Positions 23,687-32,757 of a stretch of 51,061 bases of DNA are shown piece by piece. Each line of letters begins with the position of its first letter. Position 1 is the first letter of the stretch. The stretch is taken from positions 1 to 51,061 of the forward strand of contig CAYNYJ010000014.1 in assembly GCA_964401355.1 (NCBI GenBank), read 5' to 3'. The notes beneath the pieces are model-generated. The model worked only from the letters and a program-made list of their open reading frames with translations. It was not told where the DNA came from and did no database searches. A program made the translations under genes and the position numbers. The DNA is from SZUA-152 sp964401355 (GTDB lineage: Bacteria; Pseudomonadota; Gammaproteobacteria; SZUA-152).

Positions 23687-24282
23687 GGTTCGCCGAGCTG
23701 CCAGCGATCAATCACCAAACGCAAGCTCAGCACGGGGTTTTCCAAATACACCTTTTTGGGCAAGGCTATCCCGCCCACTTGCTGGTAGCTCGAATAGCTG
23801 ATTTGCCACTGAGATTGCGTGATATTGGTGAGACGCCCGGCCTCATCAAAGGCCAGCACCGGCATTTCGGCCGATATCGGCACGGGCAAACCCAGCACCC
23901 AATAACGCAGCCCGGCTAGTGGCAGATGCCAGCCCAGCTGCTGGTACAACAGCGATTCTGCATCTGCGGCCACCGACACCTGACCATCGGCAGTGCGCAT
24001 CTCCACCTGCCCCGATATGCCCAGCAATTGCACGGCGCCCTGGCCAAAGGGGGCCTGAAAATGGATTTGGTAGTCCTCCCCGTGTTGCCGCCAGATCAGT
24101 TTACCATTCCAGCCATCGTTTTCACTGTACCCGGCAATGCGCGCAGTGAGAGTCCAGTCCGTTTGCTGTTCTAGCGACTGCCGATGCAGTAACCACAAAC
24201 GATCCCGCTCAGCAGGGGGTAATTGGGGGGTAGTGGCACAGCCGGACAGCAACATCAACGCTAACAACAGGCCTCGAATCAC
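23683..24282 (-). CDS. lolB: Outer-membrane lipoprotein receptor LolB
   Basis: 199 residues. A short signal peptide ends in LLSGC, giving a lipidated cysteine at residue ~15. The mature part has DWTLTARIAGYSENDGWNGKL and the LRYWVLGLP motif of LolB. It takes lipoproteins from LolA and inserts them in the outer membrane. The start overlaps the stop of the upstream TPR gene by 4 bp (ATGA), so the two are translationally coupled. Confidence 0.95.
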   Translation of the reverse strand: MIRGLLLALMLLSGCATTPQLPPAERDRLWLLHRQSLEQQTDWTLTARIAGYSENDGWNGKLIWRQHGEDYQIHFQAPFGQGAVQLLGISGQVEMRTADGQVSVAADAESLLYQQLGWHLPLAGLRYWVLGLPVPISAEMPVLAFDEAGRLTNITQSQWQISYSSYQQVGGIALPKKVYLENPVLSLRLVIDRWQLGEP

Positions 24283-26069
24283 AAGCCAAGTCGCTTCATG
24301 ACGTCCATCAGCACCTTATGTTTTGGGTGTGCTTGCAACGCTGATTCCAGCACATTGAGGGCGTCACTTTTATTACCCATCTGCCACAATACTTCACTCA
24401 GATGGGCGGCAATCTCCGGATCGTCAATCAGCGACAAGGCCTTACGCAGATGCTCCACCGCCAGGGCATGGTTACCCATGCGAAACTGCACCCAACCCAT
24501 GCTGTCGATGATGGCCGCATCGGCAGGCTCAACCTGCAACGCACGCTCGATGTAACCCAAAGCCTCCTCAAAACGCTCGGTACGATCAGCCAGGGTGTAA
24601 CCCAGAGCATTCAACGCCTGGGCATTACTGGGTTCACGCTCGATGATGGCGCGCAGGTCACTTTCAGCCAGATCCAGACGGTCGGCCTTTTCCGCCACCA
24701 AGGCACGCGCATAACGCAATGCCGTGTCGTTGGGCATTATCTTCAGTTTTTCGCTAAAAAAATCCAGGGCCAGCTGGTATTCTTCAGCCTCGCGCAGCAA
24801 TTCGCCCTCGACCAAATACAGTCTGACTCGGTCTTGATCATTGGTGGTGCGTAAGGACTGCAAATGTGCCCGCGCACGATCCAGGTTGCCCTGTTCGGCC
24901 AGCAGACCGGCGGCCCGCGATTGGGCACCCAAATAATATTCCCCGTGACGCACGGCAAAATAATGTTTGAGCGCAATTTCCGGGGTTCCTTTCTGCTCGA
25001 AGACACGTCCCAGGTAATAATGGGTTTCCAGCATCCGTTGGCGCAAGTGCAACACCCGTTTGAGCCGCTGCTCGGCCTTATCCAGGTCTTTCAGCTGTAA
25101 TGCCAGCACGCCCGCAGCGTAGTGAATTTCGGCATTGCGCGGCTCACGCTCGGCCAGACGCTCAAACTCCTCCCGCGCCTTCTCCAGTTGCTGGTTTTGC
25201 GTCAACAACCGCGCATAGCTCATACCGACCGCGACATCGTCACCCAGCCCGTCATCGCGCTGCCTTTCAAGATAGGCAATGGCTTTGTCTTTATCCCCCT
25301 GCAGGGCAATTAGGCGCGCCCGCAGCACCACCGCAGTGGCCCAGCGCGGCTTCAATTCCAAGGCCTTGTTCACGGAATCCATGGCCAATTCCAGTTTGGC
25401 CTGATGCAGGGTCAACTGACTGTGCCCCAGCCAGGCGTACGGATTCTGCGCCTGCGTCGCGACTAACGTGTCCATCACCGACAATGCGGCCAGTGGGCTT
25501 CTTTCACGCGCCAGCTGACCGGCGATCTGCAAGAACCCCTGATCCGGCTTGTCGACCGAGAGCGCGATATAGCGCTGATAATGCATCACCGCCTCGGGTG
25601 CGCGACCAAAGGTCAACAACAACGGCGCCAGCACCTGTCGCGCTTCGGCGTCGTTTGGAACCAACTTCACCCACAATTCTGCCGCTTCCAGTGCTTGCTC
25701 TAATGCCTGCGCATAAATGGCAACGCGCGATGCACGCTCCGCCACCTGTGCATCTTGCGAGGCATTGGCAGCAGCCAGATAATGGGTGACCGCGATACCG
25801 ATCTCTCCACGCTGTCCCGCCAGCTCGGCGACCAGTAATTGGTACAGTACCTGTGGGGTAAAGTCCGCTGTCGCCAAGTCCGCGCCATTCATTGCTGACA
25901 ACGCGGGCGTTGTCGGCTGCGGGGACGCCAGCTGGCCGTTGATGTTTGCACACCCTGTCGCCATCAAAACTACAGAAAAAATCAAAAAATGGGCTAACTT
26001 CACTGACCGCAACACAGCTGGCCGCGTGAATGACGCCTTAAATAACCCTTTGAATATTACCCGTTCCAA
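24279..26069 (-). CDS. TPR-repeat lipoprotein
   Basis: Up to 596 residues. A hydrophobic leader ends at LMATGCAN, a probable lipobox. The rest is alpha-helical tetratricopeptide repeats (for example ALNALGYTLADR, AIIDSMGWVQFRMGNHALAVEHL). The upstream limit is a TTG at 26069; a GTG at 26003 (VKLAHFLIF) would give a normal 18-residue lipoprotein signal and may be the true start. In Pseudomonas and others a TPR protein also precedes lolB-ispE. Its exact function is not established; a scaffold role in envelope assembly is inferred from lipidation, repeats and coupling to lolB. Confidence 0.85.
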   Translation of the reverse strand: MERVIFKGLFKASFTRPAVLRSVKLAHFLIFSVVLMATGCANINGQLASPQPTTPALSAMNGADLATADFTPQVLYQLLVAELAGQRGEIGIAVTHYLAAANASQDAQVAERASRVAIYAQALEQALEAAELWVKLVPNDAEARQVLAPLLLTFGRAPEAVMHYQRYIALSVDKPDQGFLQIAGQLARERSPLAALSVMDTLVATQAQNPYAWLGHSQLTLHQAKLELAMDSVNKALELKPRWATAVVLRARLIALQGDKDKAIAYLERQRDDGLGDDVAVGMSYARLLTQNQQLEKAREEFERLAEREPRNAEIHYAAGVLALQLKDLDKAEQRLKRVLHLRQRMLETHYYLGRVFEQKGTPEIALKHYFAVRHGEYYLGAQSRAAGLLAEQGNLDRARAHLQSLRTTNDQDRVRLYLVEGELLREAEEYQLALDFFSEKLKIMPNDTALRYARALVAEKADRLDLAESDLRAIIEREPSNAQALNALGYTLADRTERFEEALGYIERALQVEPADAAIIDSMGWVQFRMGNHALAVEHLRKALSLIDDPEIAAHLSEVLWQMGNKSDALNVLESALQAHPKHKVLMDVMKRLGL

Positions 26070-26299
26070 AATAAATCACTCCAAAATCCGCATCAACCCT
26101 CAAAATGAGAGGCTCCAAAACAGTAGTATGATAATCGTCCACTGGCGCAAACACTTAAAAATCACCGCACTGGCAAGCATTTCGAACAACTACCCTATGA
26201 GGCCTAAATGCCCAAAATTCCAGCCATCCTGTGCCCGACTTGTATTCATGCCCCAGTTCGCTCAGAATTTGTTGTTCGATCGAGGTTTCACTGGTACGT

Positions 26300-27568
26300 A
26301 TGTCTCTCTTAGCCTTTGGCATTAATCACAAGACGGCCCCTGTGGATATCCGGGAACGCGTGGCGTTCGCACCGGGTAAGCTTGCTGATGCCCTTAAAGA
26401 CCTCGTTTCCAGCGCAAAGATCCGGGAAGCCGCTATTGTCTCGACCTGCAATCGCACCGAACTGTATTGCGATTCTGGCCCGGAGCCCCGCAAAGACGAG
26501 ACTATTGTCGATTGGTTTCGAGAATATCACAAGCTCGAAAAGGGCGACATTGAACCCTACGTTTTCTTGCATCCCGACGAAGCAGCCGTACGTCACATGT
26601 TACGGGTGGCTAGCGGACTGGATTCGCTGGTGCTGGGCGAGCCGCAAATCCTCGGCCAAATCAAAGAGGCTTACATGGCAGCAACCGAGGCCGGTACCAT
26701 GGGTGGCCAGCTCGACCGGCTGTTCCAGCACACCTTTTCAGTGGCCAAACAGGTGCGTACCGATACCGCCATCGGCGCCAGCGCGGTCTCCGTCGCCTTT
26801 GCCGCGGTGAGCCTATCCAAACAAATTTTTGATGAATTCGACAAACGCACCGCGCTGTTGATCGGTGCCGGTGAAACCATCGAACTGGCTGCCCGGCACC
26901 TGCGCCAAAGCGGTATCGGGCGCATGATCATCGCCAATCGCACCGTGGAAAATGCCCACACCCTGGCCCAGGAAGTCGGCGCCTACGCCATTTCCCTGCC
27001 GGAGATCACCGAGCATCTGGCCGAGGCGGACATCATTATCTCCTCCACCGCCAGCCCGCTGCCGATTCTCGGCAAGGGCAGCGTCGAAACCGCGCTAAAA
27101 AAACGCAAGCACAAACCCATGCTGATAGTCGATATCGCCGTACCGCGCGACGTCGAACCCGAAGTCAGCAATCTCAGCGACGTTTATCTGTACACCGTGG
27201 ATGACCTGCAAGACATCATTCAAGAAGGGCTGCGTTCGCGTCAGGAAGCCGCGTTGCAAGCCGAAGAAATCATCGACACCGAAGTGTCGCATTTCATGCA
27301 CTGGATGCAATCACTGAATGCGGTGTCCACCATTCGCGCCCTGCGTGAAAATGCCGCCTCCCAGCGTGACGAAGAACTGGAACGCGCCATACGCCTGTTG
27401 CAGTCCGGTAAAGACGCCGAGCAGGTCATCGCCGAAATGGCCAATCGACTCACCAACAAACTCATCCACACGCCTAGTGTGCAACTCAAGCAAGCCGGCT
27501 ACGATGACCGAAAAGATGTCTTCGATGCCGCCCGCGAATTGTTCGACCTCAAAAACCACGAACATTAG
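26300..27568 (+). CDS. hemA: Glutamyl-tRNA reductase
   Basis: 423 residues from ATG 26300 (MSLLAFGINHKTAP); the longer ORF start is discarded because the family begins here. The nucleophile Cys50 is in STCNRTELYC, and the NADPH fold has LLIGAGETIELAARHL. It reduces Glu-tRNA to glutamate semialdehyde, the first step of C5 haem synthesis. It is divergent from the TPR-lolB-ispE run, and hemA-prfA-prmC is a classical operon. No clear promoter was found in the 230-bp divergent gap. Confidence 0.97.
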   Translation: MSLLAFGINHKTAPVDIRERVAFAPGKLADALKDLVSSAKIREAAIVSTCNRTELYCDSGPEPRKDETIVDWFREYHKLEKGDIEPYVFLHPDEAAVRHMLRVASGLDSLVLGEPQILGQIKEAYMAATEAGTMGGQLDRLFQHTFSVAKQVRTDTAIGASAVSVAFAAVSLSKQIFDEFDKRTALLIGAGETIELAARHLRQSGIGRMIIANRTVENAHTLAQEVGAYAISLPEITEHLAEADIIISSTASPLPILGKGSVETALKKRKHKPMLIVDIAVPRDVEPEVSNLSDVYLYTVDDLQDIIQEGLRSRQEAALQAEEIIDTEVSHFMHWMQSLNAVSTIRALRENAASQRDEELERAIRLLQSGKDAEQVIAEMANRLTNKLIHTPSVQLKQAGYDDRKDVFDAARELFDLKNHEH

Positions 27569-27669
27569 TGCCGTTCAATATTGTGCCGTGGATTTAACCG
27601 TAAAATGATCGGCAACGCACCACCTCGCACAACCCCTTTTTCTGCAACACCATTAAAGAACCGCACAAC

Positions 27670-28755
27670 ATGAAATCCTCCATCCATACCAAACTGGAAA
27701 CCATCGCCGACCGCCTCGAAGAAGTCAGCGCGCTACTTTCTGACCCGAACGTAATATCGGACCAAAATCAGTTCCGCGATCTTTCCAAAGAATATGCGCA
27801 ACTCGAACCCATCGTGCAGTGCTTCAAGGATTACCAATCCACGTTAGACGATATTACCGAAGCCGAAACCCTGCTCAAAGACGAAGACCCGGAAATGCGT
27901 GAGATGGGCGCAGAGGAATTGAAAACGGCAAAGACAAAAACAGAATCATTGGAAGTCGAACTGCAAAAACGACTGTTGCCCACCGACCCCAACGACGACA
28001 GCAACATTTTCCTCGAAATCCGTGCCGGCACCGGTGGCGATGAAGCTGCATTGTTTTCCGGCGACCTGTTCCGCATGTATTCCCGCTACGTTGAACGTCA
28101 ACACTGGCAGCTCGAAATCATCAGTGAAAACCAGGGCGAACACGGCGGCTACAAGGAAATCATCGTGCGTATTCTTGGTCAGGGCGCCTATTCAAAACTC
28201 AAGTTTGAATCCGGCGCGCATCGCGTGCAGCGGGTGCCGGAAACGGAATCGCAGGGGCGCATTCACACTTCCGCCTGCACCGTCGCGGTGATGCCGGAGA
28301 TACCCGAGGTCGAGCTGATCGAAATCAATACGGCCGATCTGAAAATAGATACGTATCGTGCCTCCGGTGCCGGGGGTCAGCACGTCAACAAAACCGACTC
28401 GGCGATTCGCATCACCCACCTGCCCACCGGCACCGTGGTGGAATGTCAGGATGAACGCTCGCAACACAAAAACCGGGCGCGTGCCATGTCGCTGTTGCAG
28501 GCGCGCATCACCTCGGCCGAACGTGACAAACAAAACGCCGAACAGGCACAGCAGCGCAAGTCGTTGGTCGGCTCCGGCGACCGTTCCGAACGCATTCGCA
28601 CCTACAATTATCCGCAGGGTCGGGTCACCGATCACCGCATCAACCTGACCCTGTACAAGCTCGATGAAATTACCCAAGGCGATCTGGATCAGGTCATCGA
28701 ACCGCTGGTGAACGAGCATCAAATCCAGCAGCTGGCGCAGTTAAACGACGACTGA
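27670..28755 (+). CDS. prfA: Peptide chain release factor 1
   Basis: 361 residues, the size of E. coli RF1 (360). The catalytic GGQ is in RASGAGGQHVNKTDSA, and the codon-reading motif is PET in RVQRVPETESQGR (PxT of RF1, which reads UAG and UAA). It releases peptides at stop codons. The downstream gene encodes its glutamine methylase. Confidence 0.98.
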   Translation: MKSSIHTKLETIADRLEEVSALLSDPNVISDQNQFRDLSKEYAQLEPIVQCFKDYQSTLDDITEAETLLKDEDPEMREMGAEELKTAKTKTESLEVELQKRLLPTDPNDDSNIFLEIRAGTGGDEAALFSGDLFRMYSRYVERQHWQLEIISENQGEHGGYKEIIVRILGQGAYSKLKFESGAHRVQRVPETESQGRIHTSACTVAVMPEIPEVELIEINTADLKIDTYRASGAGGQHVNKTDSAIRITHLPTGTVVECQDERSQHKNRARAMSLLQARITSAERDKQNAEQAQQRKSLVGSGDRSERIRTYNYPQGRVTDHRINLTLYKLDEITQGDLDQVIEPLVNEHQIQQLAQLNDD

Positions 28756-28763
28756 TTTCCGCC

Positions 28764-29636
28764 ATGGACAACGCCTCCAGCACCTCGCGCATCGCTGATA
28801 TTCTGCACGCGGCGCAACAGCAACTGTGCGCCGCCGAATCGACCCCGCCGGACGAGGCCCGCGTGGACGCCGAAATACTGCTGGCCCACGCCCTCAATCA
28901 AACCCGCACCTTTTTACGCACCTGGCCGGAACGCGAACCCAACGCCGCACAGGCCGAAAAATTCCAGTCACTGCTCGCCCGCCGCAGCAACGGCGAACCC
29001 ATCGCCTACATCACCGGAGAACGGGGGTTTTGGGACATGGATCTGCGGGTATCGCCCGACACCCTGATCCCGCGCCCGGAAACCGAGACCCTGGTGGAAC
29101 AGGCATTACAACGCATCCCCGCAGACGCCCGCTGGCAGATCGCCGACCTTGGCACCGGCAGCGGCGCCATCGCCCTGGCCATCGCCCGTGAGCGCCCGCT
29201 CTGCCAACTGCTGGCCACGGACATTTCCGCCGCCGCGCTGGCCATCGCCCGCGACAACGCTGCCCGCCTCCGGGTCAGCAACATCCGTTTTGCTGAGAGT
29301 GCCTGGTTTGAAGCGTTGGCGAGCAACCGTTTCGAGATGATCGTCTCCAATCCGCCCTACGTGCACCCCGATGATCCCCACCTGCAACAGGGCGATCTTC
29401 GCTTTGAGCCGCTGTCGGCATTGCGATCCAGTGCAGAGGGTCTGGCGGATATTCGGGCCATCTGCCGCTCGGCACCTCAGCATTTACAGCTCGACGGCTG
29501 GCTACTGCTGGAACACGGTTTTGAGCAGGGCCCGTCGGTGCAGGCCTGTCTGGACAGGCGGGGATACCAGCAGTTGGAAACGGTGCAAGACCTGGCGCAT
29601 AATCCGCGTGTCAGCCTGGGCCGCTGGCGAGGCTAG
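28764..29636 (+). CDS. prmC: Release factor glutamine methyltransferase
   Basis: 290 residues. An N-terminal helical domain is followed by a Rossmann methyltransferase with DLGTGSGAIALAIA for AdoMet binding and NPPYV, which holds the glutamine. It methylates the GGQ glutamine of RF1 and RF2. It starts 8 bp after prfA and is clearly in the same operon. Confidence 0.97.
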   Translation: MDNASSTSRIADILHAAQQQLCAAESTPPDEARVDAEILLAHALNQTRTFLRTWPEREPNAAQAEKFQSLLARRSNGEPIAYITGERGFWDMDLRVSPDTLIPRPETETLVEQALQRIPADARWQIADLGTGSGAIALAIARERPLCQLLATDISAAALAIARDNAARLRVSNIRFAESAWFEALASNRFEMIVSNPPYVHPDDPHLQQGDLRFEPLSALRSSAEGLADIRAICRSAPQHLQLDGWLLLEHGFEQGPSVQACLDRRGYQQLETVQDLAHNPRVSLGRWRG

Positions 29637-29717
29637 CTTTTGCCGGGACATCCAATACCTCGCAGTACCCCGCAATTTCACATGGAATTCATGCCCGTTT
29701 CGAGCTAGGATCAACTT

Positions 29718-30128
29718 ATGGATCCGATCACAAACGATTTCATCAAACAGCACGAAATCCACTTTCGGAATGTGAATCCCAACGCCAATGATGCGCGTGA
29801 AACGCTGCGTCTGTTACTGGGCGTGCAGGGCATTGTCAACATTCAGGCGTTGACGCCCGACTGCGTTCAAGTGCGTTATGACCTGCGTCAGATCACCTTG
29901 CAAGTCATCGAATCTGCACTCACCGAGGTGGGCTTTCATCTCGACAACAGCCTGCTTAGCAAAATGAAACGGGCACTTTTTTATTACACGGAAGAGACTC
30001 AGCTGGTGAATCGGGGTTACCACCATGACCAGGCCAGCTCCACACTCGACATCTTCGTTAGCTGTTACAATCAACGCCAACATGGCTGCCGTGATGAGCG
30101 ACCGGAATATTTGCGACGCTATTTATAA
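29718..30128 (+). CDS. Conserved-looking small protein with HMA-like fold pattern, function unknown
   Basis: 136 residues; I do not recognise a named family. Residues ~28-75 (TLRLLLGVQGIVNIQALTPD and the following VQVRYDLRQITLQVIESALTE) fit a beta-alpha-beta-beta-alpha-beta ferredoxin-like pattern like heavy-metal-associated domains, but without a CxxC pair. The C-terminus has SCYNQRQHGCRDERPEYLRRYL-like cysteines (two Cys, residues ~116 and ~123). No signal peptide. It starts 81 bp after prmC and precedes moeB, so it may be part of the same transcript. Codon use resembles the neighbours. Confidence 0.7.
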   Translation: MDPITNDFIKQHEIHFRNVNPNANDARETLRLLLGVQGIVNIQALTPDCVQVRYDLRQITLQVIESALTEVGFHLDNSLLSKMKRALFYYTEETQLVNRGYHHDQASSTLDIFVSCYNQRQHGCRDERPEYLRRYL

Positions 30129-30291
30129 CGAATCCATAAAAAATCTGCCTGTTATAAAAATCCGGCCTTGCACCAAATTCGTCAACGAATCATGATTGGT
30201 CGCACTTGCCAACAGCCCGTACTGTCCCTGCACGAATGAACATGAGAACCTGCCAGGCGTACGGCTAACCACGCCAGCACATCTTGATGCC

Positions 30292-31041
30292 ATGAACGAC
30301 GACCAACTGCTCCGCTACAGCCGGCAAATCATGCTGCCGCAATTCGACATTACCGGCCAGCAAGCACTGCTGTCATCACACGCCCTGATTATCGGCCTCG
30401 GTGGGCTGGGTTCACCGGTGGCGATGTACCTGGCGGCGGCCGGCGTGGGGCGTCTGACCCTGGTCGATGACGACGTGGTTGAGCTCACCAATTTGCAACG
30501 CCAAATCGTCCATTCTCACGCCGACATCGGCCGCAGCAAAGTGGCATCCGCCGCTGCGACCCTGCACGCACTGAATCCGGAAATTGAAGTCAGCACATTG
30601 CAGCAACGACTGAGCGGCGACGCGCTCCACCAGGCCGTGCAACAAGCCGACGTCGTGGTGGATGCCAGCGACAATTTCGCCACCCGCTTTGCCATCAACC
30701 AGGCCTGCGTCGATACCCACACGCCGCTGGTGTCCGGTGCCGCCATCCGCCTTGAAGGCCAGGTAAGCGTCTTTCTCAACAATGCAGACACCGACAGCCC
30801 CTGCTACCGATGCCTCTACGAGGACATCCCCGAGGCCGCAGCCAGCTGCAGTGAGACCGGTGTGCTGGCACCAGTGGTCGGCATTATCGGCAGTATTCAG
30901 GCCACCGAAACTATCAAGCTACTCACCGGACTGGGCACCAGTCTGTCCGGTCGGTTGCTAACCCTGGACGCCGCCACCTTGGAATTCCACGAAATCCGCC
31001 TGCGTCGCGACCCGGCCTGCCCGGTTTGCAGTGGCGCATAA
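30292..31041 (+). CDS. moeB: MoeB/ThiF-type adenylyltransferase (E1-like)
   Basis: About 249 residues from ATG 30292, where family members begin (MNDDQLLRYSRQIMLPQF); the ORF extends upstream but that part is atypical. ATP-binding GLGGLGSPVAMYLAAAGVG, LTNLQRQIVH, the aspartate in VVDASDNFATR and the zinc cysteines CYRC and CPVC are all present, as is the rich ETGVLAPVVG motif. It adenylates the C-terminal glycine of a small sulfur carrier (MoaD, ThiS or similar). The hemA-prfA-prmC-moeB order matches E. coli. It may serve molybdopterin or another thio-transfer pathway; no carrier gene is nearby. Confidence 0.93.
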   Translation: MNDDQLLRYSRQIMLPQFDITGQQALLSSHALIIGLGGLGSPVAMYLAAAGVGRLTLVDDDVVELTNLQRQIVHSHADIGRSKVASAAATLHALNPEIEVSTLQQRLSGDALHQAVQQADVVVDASDNFATRFAINQACVDTHTPLVSGAAIRLEGQVSVFLNNADTDSPCYRCLYEDIPEAAASCSETGVLAPVVGIIGSIQATETIKLLTGLGTSLSGRLLTLDAATLEFHEIRLRRDPACPVCSGA

Positions 31042-31059
31042 CGACACCGTGAGCAAATC

Positions 31060-31491
31060 ATGACAAGCAAAACCATGGACACCATCAAGCTCCCGCGCAG
31101 CATTGTTAATCAACTATTGGAACTGGCACTCAGCGCCCCGGATCGTGAAATCTGTGGTCTGATCGCCAGTCTCGAGGGTCAACCCACGCGCTGCTATCCC
31201 GTAAGCAACGTTGCCAACCATCCCCGCAGCCGGTTCCAGCTCGACCCCAAACAGCAAATCGCCGCCATGCGCCAAATGCGCGAACAGGGGGAAACATTGT
31301 TCGCCATCTACCACTCACACCCCAACTCCCCGGCCACGCCTTCCATCACTGATATCGAGCAAATCAGTTACCCGGATGCCCTGACCCTCATCATCTCATT
31401 ACACACCACTGGCACCCTGCAAATGCGCGCCTATCGCAGTCATAACCATAAACTGCAAGCCACCCATGTCGCCATTTTTGACGAGACATGA
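31060..31491 (+). CDS. JAMM/MPN+ zinc metallopeptidase (M67, Mec+-like)
   Basis: 143 residues. The JAMM signature is complete: a glutamate in REICGLI, then HSHPNSPATPSITD, giving E, two His and Asp as zinc ligands. Bacterial M67 proteins of this size cleave tails from sulfur-carrier proteins such as CysO (Mec) or are linked with ThiS/MoaD systems. It begins 18 bp after moeB, which supports a shared role in activating or trimming a carrier. An alternative start is ATG 31075. Confidence 0.88.
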   Translation: MTSKTMDTIKLPRSIVNQLLELALSAPDREICGLIASLEGQPTRCYPVSNVANHPRSRFQLDPKQQIAAMRQMREQGETLFAIYHSHPNSPATPSITDIEQISYPDALTLIISLHTTGTLQMRAYRSHNHKLQATHVAIFDET

Positions 31492-31749
31492 TTCCCTTCT
31501 CTTTTTTCGACGTAAAGAAGACAACAAACATCACCACAACAGATAAAGGTTGCCCTCCTGCTGACACCATCAAACTACTGCAAGACCTTATTTTGTTTGT
31601 CCAATATGCAAACAGTACGCTGGGAAATTAGCTGGCCTTGTGTTATCCATTGAAGCAGCAGATACCTGTGACATGCTTCGCGCCCACTCACGATGAATAA
31701 TCGGTAAAAAAACAACCGCCACAAACCGGCAATTTAGGGAAATGAAAAG

Positions 31750-32649
31750 ATGACGAACAACGGTCGTTACCCGAATAACATTCGTATTGTGACGCAGCTG
31801 ACATTTTTCATATTGGCCACTGCAACTGCCGTGGCTACCGCATCCATTGACGACGATGCCGATCACGATAACGGCGAAAACGTATTAATGGGAGCAGGCG
31901 CCCATTTTGCGTGGATACTGTTTGACGCGATCAAAGCTGATCTTGAAGCCAAGACCGGTCGTAAAACTATTCTCTTCGGCGAAAACTCCATGCTGGGTGT
32001 CGGTTGCAATGCGGGCATCAAAGCCGCCAAACAAGGGACCAAAAGTCACGAGACCTTTGGTTTTGTATGTTGCCCACTCAGCGCAGAAGAAATTGAAAAA
32101 GAACAACTCATTGTCTACCCACTGGCGAAAGAACCTATTTTAATTCTTACCCATCGAGACAACTCCATCGACAACCTCAGTTCAGAACAAGTCCGTGCCA
32201 TCTTCCGGGGTGATTTGCACAACTGGTCGCAAGTTGACGGCCCGGACAAACCCATCATAGTGGTCACACGATTACACTGCAAAAAACGCCCCGGCCACTG
32301 GAAAACCATTTTACCCAACCACAAAGAATTCCGTCAGGAACGGTTGAATGTTAAAAGTGCAGCAGCCATGATACAGCGTGTCAATGATTTTAGCGGTGCC
32401 ATCGGGCACACTGGCGCCACCTGGAAATTTAGCCCGAAGGATAAAGTTAAAATCGTTACCATTGACGGCATCGAACCCACCGCGAAAAATCTGGCCAATG
32501 GTAAATACCCTTTTTATCGTCAATTGTCCGCAATCACCAACAAGCAGCCTTCAGCGGATATCGTTAAACTTATCAACCAAGCGCAAACCGGAAAGGCATT
32601 TCTCTCGGTCGCAAAAAAATATGAACTACTGCCGCTGAATCCTCTTTAG
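31750..32649 (+). CDS. PstS-like periplasmic substrate-binding protein
   Basis: 299 residues. A signal peptide runs from residue 1 to about 32 (hydrophobic QLTFFILATATAVATA, cleavage before SIDDD). The mature part has the phosphate-binding-protein-like pattern: GFVCCPLSAEE, PLAKEPILILTHRDNSIDNLSSEQVRAIFRGDLHNW, a motif of the PBP-like family, and IGHTGATW. AGGGAAATGAAAAG precedes the ATG. No ABC permease or ATPase is nearby; instead a membrane diguanylate cyclase follows after 108 bp. It may be a sensory binding protein. The ligand is unknown. The unit is AT-richer than its surroundings. Confidence 0.82.
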   Translation: MTNNGRYPNNIRIVTQLTFFILATATAVATASIDDDADHDNGENVLMGAGAHFAWILFDAIKADLEAKTGRKTILFGENSMLGVGCNAGIKAAKQGTKSHETFGFVCCPLSAEEIEKEQLIVYPLAKEPILILTHRDNSIDNLSSEQVRAIFRGDLHNWSQVDGPDKPIIVVTRLHCKKRPGHWKTILPNHKEFRQERLNVKSAAAMIQRVNDFSGAIGHTGATWKFSPKDKVKIVTIDGIEPTAKNLANGKYPFYRQLSAITNKQPSADIVKLINQAQTGKAFLSVAKKYELLPLNPL

Positions 32650-32757
32650 CCCAATATTAATGTCAGCCACCAAGGTGCTTATTTTCGCACCTGATTCATT
32701 GACCGGAACACTTTATGAAAACTATTTACAGCGAACTATAGGCATCAAAATAATTTT

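Noticed and set aside
25100..25789. 229-codon open frame opposite the TPR gene
   Set aside because: Pro/Arg/Ala-rich composition typical of antisense frames in GC-rich repeats; the TPR gene explains the region.
26105..26122. GAGGCTCCAAAA shared with the right end of the second MITE-like copy
   Set aside because: No second terminus or body sequence is found in the hemA upstream gap, so it may be chance.
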